Of a stretch of DNA of 23,026 bases, positions 1 through 7,485 are shown in pieces. Location of the stretch: positions 1 through 23,026 of the forward strand of contig DGRP01000160.1 in assembly GCA_002391065.1 (NCBI GenBank), in the 5' to 3' direction. Positions within the stretch are counted from its first letter, which is position 1, and the number at the start of each line of letters is the position of its first letter. The DNA is from Ruminococcus sp. UBA4385 (GTDB lineage Bacteria; Bacillota_A; Clostridia; Oscillospirales; Ruminococcaceae). Under the pieces are notes generated by a model. It did no database searches, was not told the DNA's origin, and worked only from the letters and a program-made list of their open reading frames with translations. A program made the translations under genes and the position numbers.

Positions 1-536
1 TTTCTTCCGCAGGTACACTCAGGACCGTTGGGGTCGATTACAGTATGACCGATCTCAGCTCCCGCAAAGTTAAAGCCTGAGTATATTTTTCCGTTAATAA
101 TGATTCCGCCGCCTACACCTGTTCCAAGTGTAATGCATACTGCATCATTGGCACCCTTTGCAGCACCTGCTACATACTCGCCGTAAGCTGCAGCGTTTGC
201 ATCATTCTCAACGTAACAAGGCTTGCTGATGTGTGTCTGCATAAGTTTAACTACAGGAAAGTTCAGAAAGCCGAGATTGTTTGAATACTCAATAATTCCC
301 GTATCTGAGTTTGCAGTACCCGGTGTTCCGATACCAACCGACTCGATATCCTCAACTGTCAGTCCTGCCTGTTGTGTTGCTTCCATAGCAACCTTTGCCA
401 TGTCTGCACAAATGTCCTCTGCCGGTCTCGGGAGATTAGTTTTGCAGGTAGCCTTTGAGATTATCTCAAAGTTTTCATTTACCACTCCTGCCTTGATATT
501 TGTTCCGCCGAGATCAATACCGATATAGTATTTCAT
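1..536 (-). CDS. glcK: ROK-family glucokinase, C-terminus cut by left window edge
   Basis: This is a sugar kinase of the ROK family, expected to phosphorylate glucose with ATP in the cytoplasm. About 178 N-terminal residues are visible of a family that is usually near 310. The start ATG is preceded by GGAGGAA at good spacing. The protein opens with the phosphate-binding motif IGIDLGGTNIKAG (residues 5-17), then shows the catalytic VENDANAAA segment near residue 117, a glycine-rich GTGVGGG near 147, EIGH with the zinc/substrate histidine near 167, and the beginning of the CxCG zinc motif (CTCGRK) at the edge. All ROK catalytic landmarks are intact, unlike the regulator at 20220-21485. It is the third gene after manA and a small membrane protein, 23 bases downstream of the latter, so it probably feeds glucose-6-phosphate into the same sugar-phosphate pool. 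The exact sugar specificity is inferred from the family. Confidence 0.9.
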   Translation of the reverse strand, partial: MKYYIGIDLGGTNIKAGVVNENFEIISKATCKTNLPRPAEDICADMAKVAMEATQQAGLTVEDIESVGIGTPGTANSDTGIIEYSNNLGFLNFPVVKLMQTHISKPCYVENDANAAAYGEYVAGAAKGANDAVCITLGTGVGGGIIINGKIYSGFNFAGAEIGHTVIDPNGPECTCGR

Positions 537-559
537 ACTATTCCTCCATATAAAAATAA

Positions 560-802
560 TTATTGATTCTCATCATCATATTCATGAAAATTGATTTCTT
601 CCTTTACGGATTCGGGCTTTTTAGCTTCTATTCTTTTTTCTATTTCTCCGTAAGCAAGAAGATAAACAACTTCAAGAACAAAAGCGAGTAAAATAATCAG
701 CCAGATGCTTATATCTGTGAAAATGCCCAGAAGCACCGCAAGCACGATAATAAGGATTTCTCCGATTTCTTTTTTCGGGTCAAAGCTTAAATTAGCAAAC
801 AT
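560..802 (-). CDS. small two-helix membrane protein, function unknown
   Basis: This is a protein of about 80 residues that I do not recognise. After a short polar N-terminus it has two adjacent hydrophobic stretches (roughly residues 16-28 and 33-51), then a charged tail rich in Glu and Lys that probably lies in the cytoplasm. It sits between manA and the glucokinase gene in the same operon. Two starts are possible. A GTG at 811 abuts the manA stop codon directly. The ATG at 802 has AGGTGA five bases upstream and is preferred here. The coupling to manA suggests co-translation. A role in sugar uptake or kinase recruitment would be speculation; nothing in the sequence shows an enzyme. Confidence 0.6.
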   Translation of the reverse strand: MFANLSFDPKKEIGEILIIVLAVLLGIFTDISIWLIILLAFVLEVVYLLAYGEIEKRIEAKKPESVKEEINFHEYDDENQ

Positions 803-811
803 ATTATTCAC

Positions 812-1771
812 CTAGTCGATTTTAGTTAATACGAAAGTACATTTGCCTTCTACCGAATACTCACCGCTTCCTGCCGAAAGGAAAATGCTGTCGCCCTTAA
901 CTGCAGAAACGCTTTCTCCTGCACATCTGATAGCAGGCTCGCCGTCAAGCACAAGCAGGCTGTTGAAAGATGTCTCATCAGCATTAAGCACTGCTTTATC
1001 CTGAATATTTACCCTGTAGGTGGTGAAGTATTCACATTTTGCAAGAAGCTTAATATCATAGCCGTCTTTCTTTTCAACAGGAGTTTCAGGATACTGTTCA
1101 GCAGGTGCAAGCTTAGTAACATCTTTAGCCTTCTCGATATGAAGCTCTCTTGGCTTGCCGTCTTTGCCTACTCTGCCATAATCGTAAATTCGATAAGTAG
1201 TATTGGAGTTCTGCTGTATCTCAGCTATGAGAATACCCTTGCCGATAGCATGAAGTGTTCCCGATCTTATAAAGAAAACATCTCCCTTGTGAACAGGAAC
1301 ATTGTTAGTTACCTCAAGGAGTGTATTGTTCATTATCCTTTCTGCGAACTCTTCCTTGCTAATCTCGTGCTTAAAGCCATAGAGAAGCTCAGCTCCATCG
1401 TCACAGTCAACGACGTACCACATTTCGGTCTTTCCATATTCGCCCTCAACTCTCTGAGCATATTCATTATCAGGGTGAACCTGAACAGAAAGGTTATCCT
1501 TGGCGTCAATAAGCTTTATAAGGATAGGGAAGTTTTCAAATCGCTCGCAAGCAGAGCCAAGTACAGCCTTGCCCTCTTTTTCAATATACTGAGACAGTGT
1601 AAGCCCTTTGAACTGACCATCAGATATTACGCTTTCTCCGTCTTTGTGACAGGAAAGCTCCCAGCTTTCAGCAACCTTATCATAGTCGCATTTCTTTCCG
1701 TACTCATCACGAAGTCTTGTGCCGCCCCAGATATAATCCTTGAATGCAGGGGATAATTTGAATAATGCCAT
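812..1771 (-). CDS. manA: mannose-6-phosphate isomerase, class I
   Basis: This is a cytoplasmic zinc enzyme interconverting mannose-6-phosphate and fructose-6-phosphate, linking mannose use to glycolysis and to GDP-mannose supply. The protein has about 319 residues, typical for the short Firmicutes ManA type. It begins with KLSPAFKDYIWGGTRLRD, the usual N-terminal signature. It carries the metal-binding QVHPDNEYA motif near residues 97-105, a glutamate in GKTEMWYV near 116, and the histidine of RSGTLHAIGKG near 174. The cupin C-terminal part follows. The start chosen is ATG at 1771, because family members begin close to this point. A GTG at 1783 is in frame and adds four residues (positions M-H-K-N), but it lies inside a hairpin. 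The gene is first in the operon with the 80-residue membrane protein and the ROK glucokinase. Confidence 0.93.
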   Translation of the reverse strand: MALFKLSPAFKDYIWGGTRLRDEYGKKCDYDKVAESWELSCHKDGESVISDGQFKGLTLSQYIEKEGKAVLGSACERFENFPILIKLIDAKDNLSVQVHPDNEYAQRVEGEYGKTEMWYVVDCDDGAELLYGFKHEISKEEFAERIMNNTLLEVTNNVPVHKGDVFFIRSGTLHAIGKGILIAEIQQNSNTTYRIYDYGRVGKDGKPRELHIEKAKDVTKLAPAEQYPETPVEKKDGYDIKLLAKCEYFTTYRVNIQDKAVLNADETSFNSLLVLDGEPAIRCAGESVSAVKGDSIFLSAGSGEYSVEGKCTFVLTKID

Positions 1772-1780
1772 ATTTTTATG

Positions 1781-1803
1781 CACCGAAAACGGTGTTCCTC
1801 CTT
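1781..1803 (-). promoter_or_regulatory. manA ribosome binding site followed by a start-proximal hairpin
   Basis: On the minus strand, AAGGAGGAA (1795-1803) is followed directly by CACCG-TTTT-CGGTG (1781-1794), a perfect five-pair hairpin. The AGGAGG core is 25 bases from the ATG at 1771, too far for normal initiation. If the hairpin is looped out, the distance becomes about 11 bases. The in-frame GTG at 1783 is 13 bases from the core and is part of the right arm. Folding would therefore favour the ATG; this is inference. Confidence 0.5.
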
Positions 1804-1828
1804 CCGAAAGATATATTTATACCTTTAT

Positions 1829-1857
1829 ATAATAACACATTTTACTAGTCAAGTCAA
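1829..1857 (-). promoter_or_regulatory. manA operon promoter
   Basis: On the minus strand, TTGACT (1852-1857) and TATTAT (1829-1834) are separated by exactly 17 bases, a good housekeeping sigma-A arrangement. Transcription would begin near 1822, about 50 bases before the start codon, so the hairpin leader at 1781-1803 is in the transcript. Confidence 0.75.
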
Positions 1858-1883
1858 CATTTTTTCAATAAATCTGAAATATT

Positions 1884-1911
1884 TCTGTTATTATAGATAA
1901 TTAATAACAGA
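1884..1911. promoter_or_regulatory. perfect 10-bp inverted repeat between divergent promoters, possible operator
   Basis: TCTGTTATTA (1884-1893) and TAATAACAGA (1902-1911) are exact reverse complements separated by eight bases. The repeat lies 26 bases upstream of the manA -35 box and 27 bases upstream of the -35 box of the DnaD-protein gene, almost exactly midway. No T-tract follows and no gene ends nearby, so a terminator is unlikely. A dimeric regulator site is the simplest reading. Confidence 0.45.
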
Positions 1912-1938
1912 TGCTCTGGGAGAAATACAGATTTGTTC

Positions 1939-1967
1939 TTTACTTTTATTGAAATCTATGTTATAAT
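1939..1967 (+). promoter_or_regulatory. promoter of the DnaD/DnaI operon
   Basis: TTTACT (1939-1944) and a consensus TATAAT (1962-1967) are separated by 17 bases. The start codon lies 36 bases downstream of the -10 box, after the ribosome binding site AAAGGA. Confidence 0.75.
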
Positions 1968-2003
1968 ATCTAGTAATGAGTTTATTTATCGAAAGGAAAA
2001 ACA

Positions 2004-2996
2004 ATGAAATACTATTTTGATTGTGACAGGTGGGGAAGCTGTTTCAGTGTTCCTGCAAGTGTAGCTGAAAGACATCTGAAGCTTTGTGATCCTGCCTTTC
2101 TTAAGGTTCTTATATATGCGTTGTCACAGAACAGTCATGAGCTTGATTCAGCTGTGATTGCTGATTCCTGCGGTGTGCCTGAAAAGACTGTTGATGATGC
2201 CGTAAAATACTGGAGGTCAAACGGAGTTCTGACGTCAGGGAGAACGCCGGAAGCTGTCTCTGCTGTTGAAACACAGCAGGTAGGTGCTGTCAGGGCATTT
2301 GACCCTACAAAAAATTCTGTAAGCAAAAAGCTTGCTGTAAAGTACACGAATTCTGAAATACTTGAAAAAACCAAATCTGACAAACAGCTAGCACAGCTTC
2401 TTAATGAGATTCAGTCTGTATTTGGAAGAACCATAAATTCAACTGAGCAGGGTGAGCTTATTGCCCTATATGAATTTTATGGCTTTGATGCAGCGTCTAT
2501 TCTTCTTACGGCGCAGTACTGTGTATCATTAGACAAAACCCGTGTTGCTTATCTTGTTACTGTTATGAGAAACTGGTATGAGCAGGATATTTTGAGTTAT
2601 CAGCAAATTGAGAAGGAAATAATCAGAGTTTCTGCTGTTAAAAAGTACGAAAACAGGTGCTTATCGGCTTTTGGTATCACTTCAAAGCCAACTCCTACTC
2701 AGCTTGAATATATCAGGACATGGAAGGATATGGGCTTCACTGTTGAAATGCTGGAGATTGCTTATAATAAGTGCATGGATAATATCAATAAGCTTAATTT
2801 TAAGTACATAAACACTATACTTACTGATTGGGCATCTCATAGTATCACTACACCAACTCAGGTCACTGCTGTGGACAGCAAATTCAAGGGCAGGAATAAG
2901 GCAAGTGTTTCAAATGAAAAGAATTCCTATGACCTTGAAGAATTTGAACGCTTTGCAAAGGATTTTGATCTTAGCAGATCTAAAAAGAATGACTGA
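2004..2996 (+). CDS. DnaD-domain replication initiation (primosome) protein
   Basis: The protein is a DnaD/DnaB-type primosome component, which in Gram-positive bacteria helps remodel DNA at the origin or at restart sites before helicase loading. It has 330 residues. Residues 28-78 look like a winged-helix domain (AFLKVLIYAL...VDDAVKYWRSNGVL). Two DnaD-like C-terminal domains follow, about 130-205 and 218-280. The second ends in FKYINTILTDW, matching the conserved YIxxILxxW pattern. The C-terminus is basic and then acidic. A RBS (AAAGGA) precedes the ATG at good spacing. The next gene, 11 bases downstream, is a DnaI/DnaC-type helicase loader, which supports a joint role in loading the replicative helicase. 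No phage or plasmid genes are nearby, so this looks like the host's own set. Confidence 0.85.
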   Translation: MKYYFDCDRWGSCFSVPASVAERHLKLCDPAFLKVLIYALSQNSHELDSAVIADSCGVPEKTVDDAVKYWRSNGVLTSGRTPEAVSAVETQQVGAVRAFDPTKNSVSKKLAVKYTNSEILEKTKSDKQLAQLLNEIQSVFGRTINSTEQGELIALYEFYGFDAASILLTAQYCVSLDKTRVAYLVTVMRNWYEQDILSYQQIEKEIIRVSAVKKYENRCLSAFGITSKPTPTQLEYIRTWKDMGFTVEMLEIAYNKCMDNINKLNFKYINTILTDWASHSITTPTQVTAVDSKFKGRNKASVSNEKNSYDLEEFERFAKDFDLSRSKKND

Positions 2997-3007
2997 CGGA
3001 GATAGAT

Positions 3008-3991
3008 ATGAATTACACAAAAAATGCCTATGAGCGTGCAGAACGAACACTTGCAATCAGGAAAAAGACCGCTTATTCCGAACAAAAGGAAAGATACGCA
3101 ATAGCAGTTAAGGCTGTTCCCGAGATAGCTAAAATGCTGAGCGTGCTTGATAAGAAAAGGTTTGAGCTTCTTAGTCAGATAGGAGCAGGAAAGAATAAGG
3201 CATCATCAGTTGTATATGAGCTTAAAACTGAAACCGAAACGATAAACCGTGCGATTTCTGAGCTTCTTGTTTCTAATGGGTTCCCTGAGGATTATATAGA
3301 ATATAAGTTTACCTGTGAGAAATGCTATGATACAGGGTTTCGTGACGGAAACAGATGCAGCTGTATGACAGAGCTTCTTACAAAGTATACTATTGAAGAA
3401 TTAAACGAGTTTTGTACTTTGAAGCTTCATAGTTTTGATGAATTCAGGCTTGATTATTATCCGGAAAAAGACCAGAACGGAGAAGAGCCAAGAAAGCGTA
3501 TGGAGCTTGTATTTAATAACTGCATTCAGTATGCGAAAAACTTCAGTCTGAATTCTGAATCTCTGTTTTTCTATGGTAAGACCGGTCTCGGAAAGACGTT
3601 TTTGTCATCATGTATAGCATCGGAGCTTATGAAAAAAGGGTTTACAGTTGTGTTCTTTTCTGTACCCTCTTTGTTTACCAAGCTTGAGGATGAGCACTTT
3701 GGCAGAGCAGATACAAAAACTATGGAACTTCTTTTGTCTGCTGATCTTGTTATACTTGATGATCTCGGCTCTGAATTCAAAACGCAGTTTACTGAATCAA
3801 AGCTATATGAAATAGTAAACGGAAGGCTTAACCTCGAAAAGCCGCTGATCCTATCTACTAATCTTTCTGTCGGAGAGCTTCAGAAAATGTATAATGAGAG
3901 GCTGATTTCCAGAATTATAATGCAGTATGCGCCTATAAAGTTTATAGGCAGTGATATCAGGCAGATTATGAGACTTAATAACTACAGATAA
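3008..3991 (+). CDS. DnaI/DnaC-like helicase loader ATPase
   Basis: This is an AAA+ ATPase of the DnaI/DnaC family, expected to load the replicative DNA helicase. It has 327 residues. The N-terminal half is helical and charged, followed by a Cys4 cluster CEKCYDTG...RCSC (Cys103, 106, 117, 119), as in DnaI-type loaders. The ATPase core has Walker A GKTGLGKT (190-197), Walker B LVILDDLG (247-254), sensor-1 STN (283-285) and a candidate arginine finger in NERLISRI (around 298-302). CGGAGA serves as ribosome binding site. It follows the DnaD-domain gene by 11 bases and ends in a terminator. IstB transposase helpers share this ATPase fold, but there is no transposase gene beside it and the cysteine cluster plus DnaD partner favour a loader. 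Confidence 0.87.
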   Translation: MNYTKNAYERAERTLAIRKKTAYSEQKERYAIAVKAVPEIAKMLSVLDKKRFELLSQIGAGKNKASSVVYELKTETETINRAISELLVSNGFPEDYIEYKFTCEKCYDTGFRDGNRCSCMTELLTKYTIEELNEFCTLKLHSFDEFRLDYYPEKDQNGEEPRKRMELVFNNCIQYAKNFSLNSESLFFYGKTGLGKTFLSSCIASELMKKGFTVVFFSVPSLFTKLEDEHFGRADTKTMELLLSADLVILDDLGSEFKTQFTESKLYEIVNGRLNLEKPLILSTNLSVGELQKMYNERLISRIIMQYAPIKFIGSDIRQIMRLNNYR

Positions 3992-3995
3992 TAAT

Positions 3996-4027
3996 AAAGC
4001 CATTGTCCGATAAGGGCAATGGCTTTT
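3996..4027 (+). terminator. terminator of the DnaI gene, shared with metY on the other strand
   Basis: AAAGCCATTG (3996-4005) pairs perfectly with CAATGGCTTT (4017-4026). The inner bases TCC/GGG extend the stem to about 13 pairs with a GATAA loop, and TTTT follows on the plus strand. It lies between two converging genes. On the minus strand the trailing sequence is only moderately T-rich, so termination of metY here is plausible but weaker. Confidence 0.8.
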
Positions 4028-4030
4028 GTA

Positions 4031-5296
4031 TTAAACCTTTGCAAGACCGTTTTTGATATCCTCAATAATATCATCAACATTTTCAAGACCAACCGAGAAA
4101 CGAACCATTCCGCCATTGATACCGGCAGCAACGAGCTGTTCATCGGTAAGCTGTCTGTGAGTTGCAGATGCGGGGTGCAGCACACAGGTTCTTATGTCAG
4201 CAACGTGAACTTCGTTAGAGGCAAGCTTCAGGCTGTCCATAAATCTTACAGCTGCAGGCCTTCCTCCCTTGATTACAAATGAGATAACTCCTGCTGAGCG
4301 TCCGCCGAGATACTTAACTGCTCTGTCATGGTATTTGTCACCCTCAAGTGCAGGGAAGGTAACGCTCTCAATTTTGTCAGACTCTTTTAAGAACTTAGCG
4401 ACCTTGATAGCGTTCTCGCAGTATCTGTCCATTCTGACGGGAAGTGTCTCCAGCCCGAGATTGAGCAGGAAAGAAGAATTAGCAGCAGGGTAGCAGCCAA
4501 AGTCTCTCATAAGCTGCATTCTTGCCTTTACAATGTATGGAGCAAACGGATACTTTTCTGTGTAAACAGTTCCGTGATAGCTCTCATCAGGTTCAGTCAT
4601 GCAGGGGAACTTGCCCTGAGTCCAGTCAAACTTTCCGCTGTCAACAATAACACCGCCGACCTGAACAGCATGACCGTCCATGTATTTTGAGGTAGAGTGG
4701 ATAACTATATCAGCACCCCACTCGATAGGTCTGCAAAGATATGGTGTTGCAAAAGTATTGTCAACAATAAGCGGAACACCGTTCTGGTGAGCACACTCAG
4801 CCCACATCTCAATATCAAATACGGTCAGTGCAGGATTTGCGATAGTCTCACCAAATACAGCCTTTGTATTAGGCTTGAAGGCAGCCAGCAGTTCTTCCTT
4901 GGTTGCATCAACATCAACGAAGATGCACTCTATTCCCATTCTCTTAAGTGTAACAGCAAAGAGATTTATTGTTCCGCCATATATAGAGGACGAGGAAATA
5001 AAGCTGTCGCCTGCCTCACAGATATTGAGGATAGACAGCAGTGAAGCAGCCTGTCCCGAAGATGTACACATAGCAGCGACACCGCCCTCAAGAGCAGCGA
5101 TCTTTTTCTCAACAGCATCAGTAGTAGGGTTTTCAAATCTTGAATAGATAAGGCTCTTGGTAGGGTCATCGAAAACAGCAGCTACGTCATCGGTCGAGTC
5201 ATAAACGTATGTCGTGCTCTGAACTATCGGAACGACTCTCGGTTCTCCGTTTTTAGGTGTGTAGCCCTCGTGAAGGCATTTTGTTTCAAATTTCAT
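4031..5296 (-). CDS. metY: O-acetylhomoserine sulfhydrylase (PLP enzyme)
   Basis: This is a cytoplasmic pyridoxal-phosphate enzyme of the Cys/Met metabolism family. It is expected to make homocysteine (or methionine/cysteine equivalents) from O-acetylhomoserine and sulfide. At 421 residues it has the length of the homoserine sulfhydrylase branch; cystathionine synthases and lyases are usually nearer 380-400. Visible landmarks are YSRFENPTTD (51-60), SSGQAA (79-84), the PLP-contacting aspartate in LIVDNTFATPY (near 179) and the Schiff-base lysine in HSTSKYMDGH (Lys204). AAAGGA precedes the ATG. It is last in an operon after purB and an unknown gene, 20 bases downstream of the latter. No SAM riboswitch or T-box is visible directly upstream, so any sulfur control would have to act at the purB promoter. 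Substrate choice (acetyl rather than succinyl) is inferred from family likeness. Confidence 0.9.
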   Translation of the reverse strand: MKFETKCLHEGYTPKNGEPRVVPIVQSTTYVYDSTDDVAAVFDDPTKSLIYSRFENPTTDAVEKKIAALEGGVAAMCTSSGQAASLLSILNICEAGDSFISSSSIYGGTINLFAVTLKRMGIECIFVDVDATKEELLAAFKPNTKAVFGETIANPALTVFDIEMWAECAHQNGVPLIVDNTFATPYLCRPIEWGADIVIHSTSKYMDGHAVQVGGVIVDSGKFDWTQGKFPCMTEPDESYHGTVYTEKYPFAPYIVKARMQLMRDFGCYPAANSSFLLNLGLETLPVRMDRYCENAIKVAKFLKESDKIESVTFPALEGDKYHDRAVKYLGGRSAGVISFVIKGGRPAAVRFMDSLKLASNEVHVADIRTCVLHPASATHRQLTDEQLVAAGINGGMVRFSVGLENVDDIIEDIKNGLAKV

Positions 5297-5316
5297 ATAA
5301 TACAGTCCTTTCGGTT

Positions 5317-5925
5317 TTATATTTCACTAATGTTTACTCTGCTCATACTGACAGCACTTTCCATTGAAATGCGCACAAGCTCATTGCCGTCAGTGTTCTG
5401 TCTGATGAAAGCCATAAGCATTTTGGTGAGTGCGGCACCGAAAACAATATGCAGCTCACCCACCTCGCAATACTGCATTGCAAGTGCAGACATAGGTGCC
5501 CAGAGCATTTTAAGATAGCTCTGCATTGTATCTCCTGTCTTGACTCCTCGGACAGTTCCGAAGCTTTCGTTTCCTGCTGCCGTGGACACATACCCCAGTA
5601 TCTCATTGATGTCAGGCATTTCCGTGGATACTCTGCTGAGCATTGCCCATATAGAATAGCCCTCACCTATCAGGAGCTTATCTGTCAGTTCCCCGAAATA
5701 GTAGTGCCTGCCCGATCTGTCAGAGAATATCTCAAACACATCTTCTACAGCCATTTTAGCAGTAATAATATATTTTGATCGTATATCTGCCTGACAAGCA
5801 TAGCCTGCAAGGCAGCCCATAGCTGATACCGCTGACTGTGGGTGCAGCTGTCCACCGACAGACATTGCACTGACCAGCCTTTGAACAACAGCATCTGAGC
5901 CAAGCTTTATCTTGTTGTTATCCAT
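5317..5925 (-). CDS. conserved-looking protein of unknown function, coupled to purB
   Basis: I do not recognise this 202-residue protein. It has no obvious signal peptide, clear membrane helix or nucleotide-binding loop. It starts LGSDAVVQRLVSAMSVGG, continues with LHPQSAVSAMGCLAGYACQ (about 28-46), and has several long amphipathic helices rich in Ala, Met and Ser. It looks like a compact mostly helical cytoplasmic protein. The start codon overlaps the purB stop by one base (TAATG), a classic translational coupling, and no good independent ribosome binding site is present. metY follows after 20 bases. The coupling suggests it is made in step with PurB; its job in purine or sulfur metabolism is not shown by the sequence. 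Confidence 0.7.
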   Translation of the reverse strand: MDNNKIKLGSDAVVQRLVSAMSVGGQLHPQSAVSAMGCLAGYACQADIRSKYIITAKMAVEDVFEIFSDRSGRHYYFGELTDKLLIGEGYSIWAMLSRVSTEMPDINEILGYVSTAAGNESFGTVRGVKTGDTMQSYLKMLWAPMSALAMQYCEVGELHIVFGAALTKMLMAFIRQNTDGNELVRISMESAVSMSRVNISEI

Positions 5926-7361
5926 TAAACGTTGATCTCCGCAACATCATCGGAAACACCGTTTGCTTCAATTACAGGCTTTACACAGTTTTCAATGAAC
6001 TCATCTACCTGCTGAGGGCATCTGCCGATGTAGTTTTCAGGCTGCATTATCTTTTCAAGCTCTTCAAGAGTGATGTTGAACATCGGGTCAGCGGCGATAA
6101 GCTCAGCGAGGTTGTTTTCAAGCCCCTCAGCCTTAACATGAGCACCTGCCTCCATCGAAAGAGTTCTTATACGCTCATGCAGTTCCTGACGGCTTGCTCC
6201 TCTCTCACAGCAGTCCATAATGATGTTTTCTGTAGCCATGAAGGGCAGCTCAGCCATTACACGCTTGCGGATTATCTTCTCATAAACTACGAGACCGTTA
6301 GCAGGGTCAGTAACATTGAGCATTATGTTAAGTATAGCATCAACTCCGAGGAAAGCCTCAGCAACAGCGATACGCTTGTTAGCTGAATCATCGAGAGTTC
6401 TCTCAAACCACTGAGTACCTGCTGTAAATGCAGGATTGAGAACATCTACCATGACATATCTTGCCAGTGAGCAGATACGCTCATCTCTCATTGGGTTGCG
6501 CTTATATGCCATAGCGGAAGAACCAATCTGAGTTTTCTCAAAAGGCTCTTCGATCTCCTTGAAGCTCTGTAAAAGTCTAATATCATTTCCGAACTTCATA
6601 GCAGACTGAGCAATTCCTGCAAGAGCCTGACAAACAGCGAAGTCAACCTTTCTTGAATATGTCTGACCTGAAACAGGAACAACAGCATCAAAGCCCATTT
6701 CCTCAGCAATGAGTCTTTCAAGCTCTTTTACCTTATCTGTATCACCGTGGAAAAGCTCCATGAATGAAGCCTGAGTACCTGTTGTACCCTTTGAACCAAG
6801 AAGCTTCAGCCTTCCGAGCTGGAAATCAAGATCTTCAAGGTCCATAAGCAGCTCGTTGCACCAAAGAGTAGCTCTCTTTCCGACAGTAGTTAGCTGAGCA
6901 GGCTGCAGATGTGTATAAGCAAGGCAGGGAAGTGCCTTATATTTATCAGCGAACTTTGCAAGCTGGTCAATTACCTTAACAAGCTTTCTTTTGACTACCT
7001 GCATAGCATCTCTCATAATGATTACGTCCGTATTATCACCAACATAGCAGCTTGTCGCACCAAGGTGAATAATACCCTTTGCATTCGGGCAGGCATCACC
7101 ATAAGTATGAACGTGAGCCATTACATCATGGCGGAATTTCTTTTCATATTCAGCTGCCTTTTCATAGTCGATATCATCGATATGAGCTTCAAGCTCATCG
7201 ACCTGCTCCTGAGTAACACCAAGTCCGAGTTTCATTTCAGCTCTTGCAAGAGCTACCCAGAGCCTTCTCCATGTAGTGAATTTCTTGTCAGCAGAGAAAA
7301 TGAACTGCATTTCCTTGCTTGCATAACGTGTGCAGAAGGGGCTTTCATAACTATTTGTCAT
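5925..7361 (-). CDS. purB: adenylosuccinate lyase
   Basis: This is a cytoplasmic homotetrameric lyase of the fumarase/aspartase superfamily. It acts twice in purine synthesis, releasing fumarate from SAICAR and from adenylosuccinate. The protein has 478 residues. The superfamily signature SSAMAYKRNP is at 281-290, with the flexible catalytic serine loop. A conserved histidine appears in YTHLQPAQLT (about 149-158), and IHLGATSCYVGDN (98-110) matches the substrate-binding segment. Its RBS is AAAGGA. It is first in an operon with the 202-residue unknown gene and metY, and has its own promoter. The other pur genes are not in this window, so it is unlinked from the main purine operon here. Confidence 0.95.
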   Translation of the reverse strand: MTNSYESPFCTRYASKEMQFIFSADKKFTTWRRLWVALARAEMKLGLGVTQEQVDELEAHIDDIDYEKAAEYEKKFRHDVMAHVHTYGDACPNAKGIIHLGATSCYVGDNTDVIIMRDAMQVVKRKLVKVIDQLAKFADKYKALPCLAYTHLQPAQLTTVGKRATLWCNELLMDLEDLDFQLGRLKLLGSKGTTGTQASFMELFHGDTDKVKELERLIAEEMGFDAVVPVSGQTYSRKVDFAVCQALAGIAQSAMKFGNDIRLLQSFKEIEEPFEKTQIGSSAMAYKRNPMRDERICSLARYVMVDVLNPAFTAGTQWFERTLDDSANKRIAVAEAFLGVDAILNIMLNVTDPANGLVVYEKIIRKRVMAELPFMATENIIMDCCERGASRQELHERIRTLSMEAGAHVKAEGLENNLAELIAADPMFNITLEELEKIMQPENYIGRCPQQVDEFIENCVKPVIEANGVSDDVAEINV

Positions 7362-7405
7362 AATAAATCTGTCCTTTCAAAGATAAACTGTAAAAATACA
7401 AAACT

Positions 7406-7434
7406 ATTATATCACATATCGAACAGTATTTCAA
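7406..7434 (-). promoter_or_regulatory. purB operon promoter
   Basis: On the minus strand, TTGAAA (7429-7434) and consensus TATAAT (7406-7411) are separated by 17 bases. The leader is roughly 40 bases. No purine riboswitch or PurR-type repeat is visible in it. Confidence 0.8.
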
Positions 7435-7444
7435 GTAAAAATGC

Positions 7445-7476
7445 AAAAAAATATCCCCCTGCAAAACAGGGGGATA
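7445..7476 (-). terminator. terminator of the SPFH/zinc-ribbon operon
   Basis: A perfect ten-pair stem (TATCCCCCTG at 7452-7461, CAGGGGGATA at 7467-7476) with a five-base loop is followed on the minus strand by seven T residues (7445-7451). It starts 10 bases after the SPFH stop codon and sits just upstream of the purB promoter, insulating the two operons. Confidence 0.92.
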
Positions 7477-7485
7477 AAAAGCGTA

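Noticed and set aside
1139..1756. Long plus-strand open frame antisense to manA
   Set aside because: The opposite strand encodes a clear ManA with all motifs; the antisense translation has no family likeness and no ribosome binding site.
3008..3991. IstB-type transposition helper
   Set aside because: Same ATPase superfamily, but no transposase or terminal repeats are present, and the partner is a DnaD-domain gene.
5297..5316. SAM riboswitch or T-box in front of metY
   Set aside because: The gap is only 20 bases and holds just the ribosome binding site.
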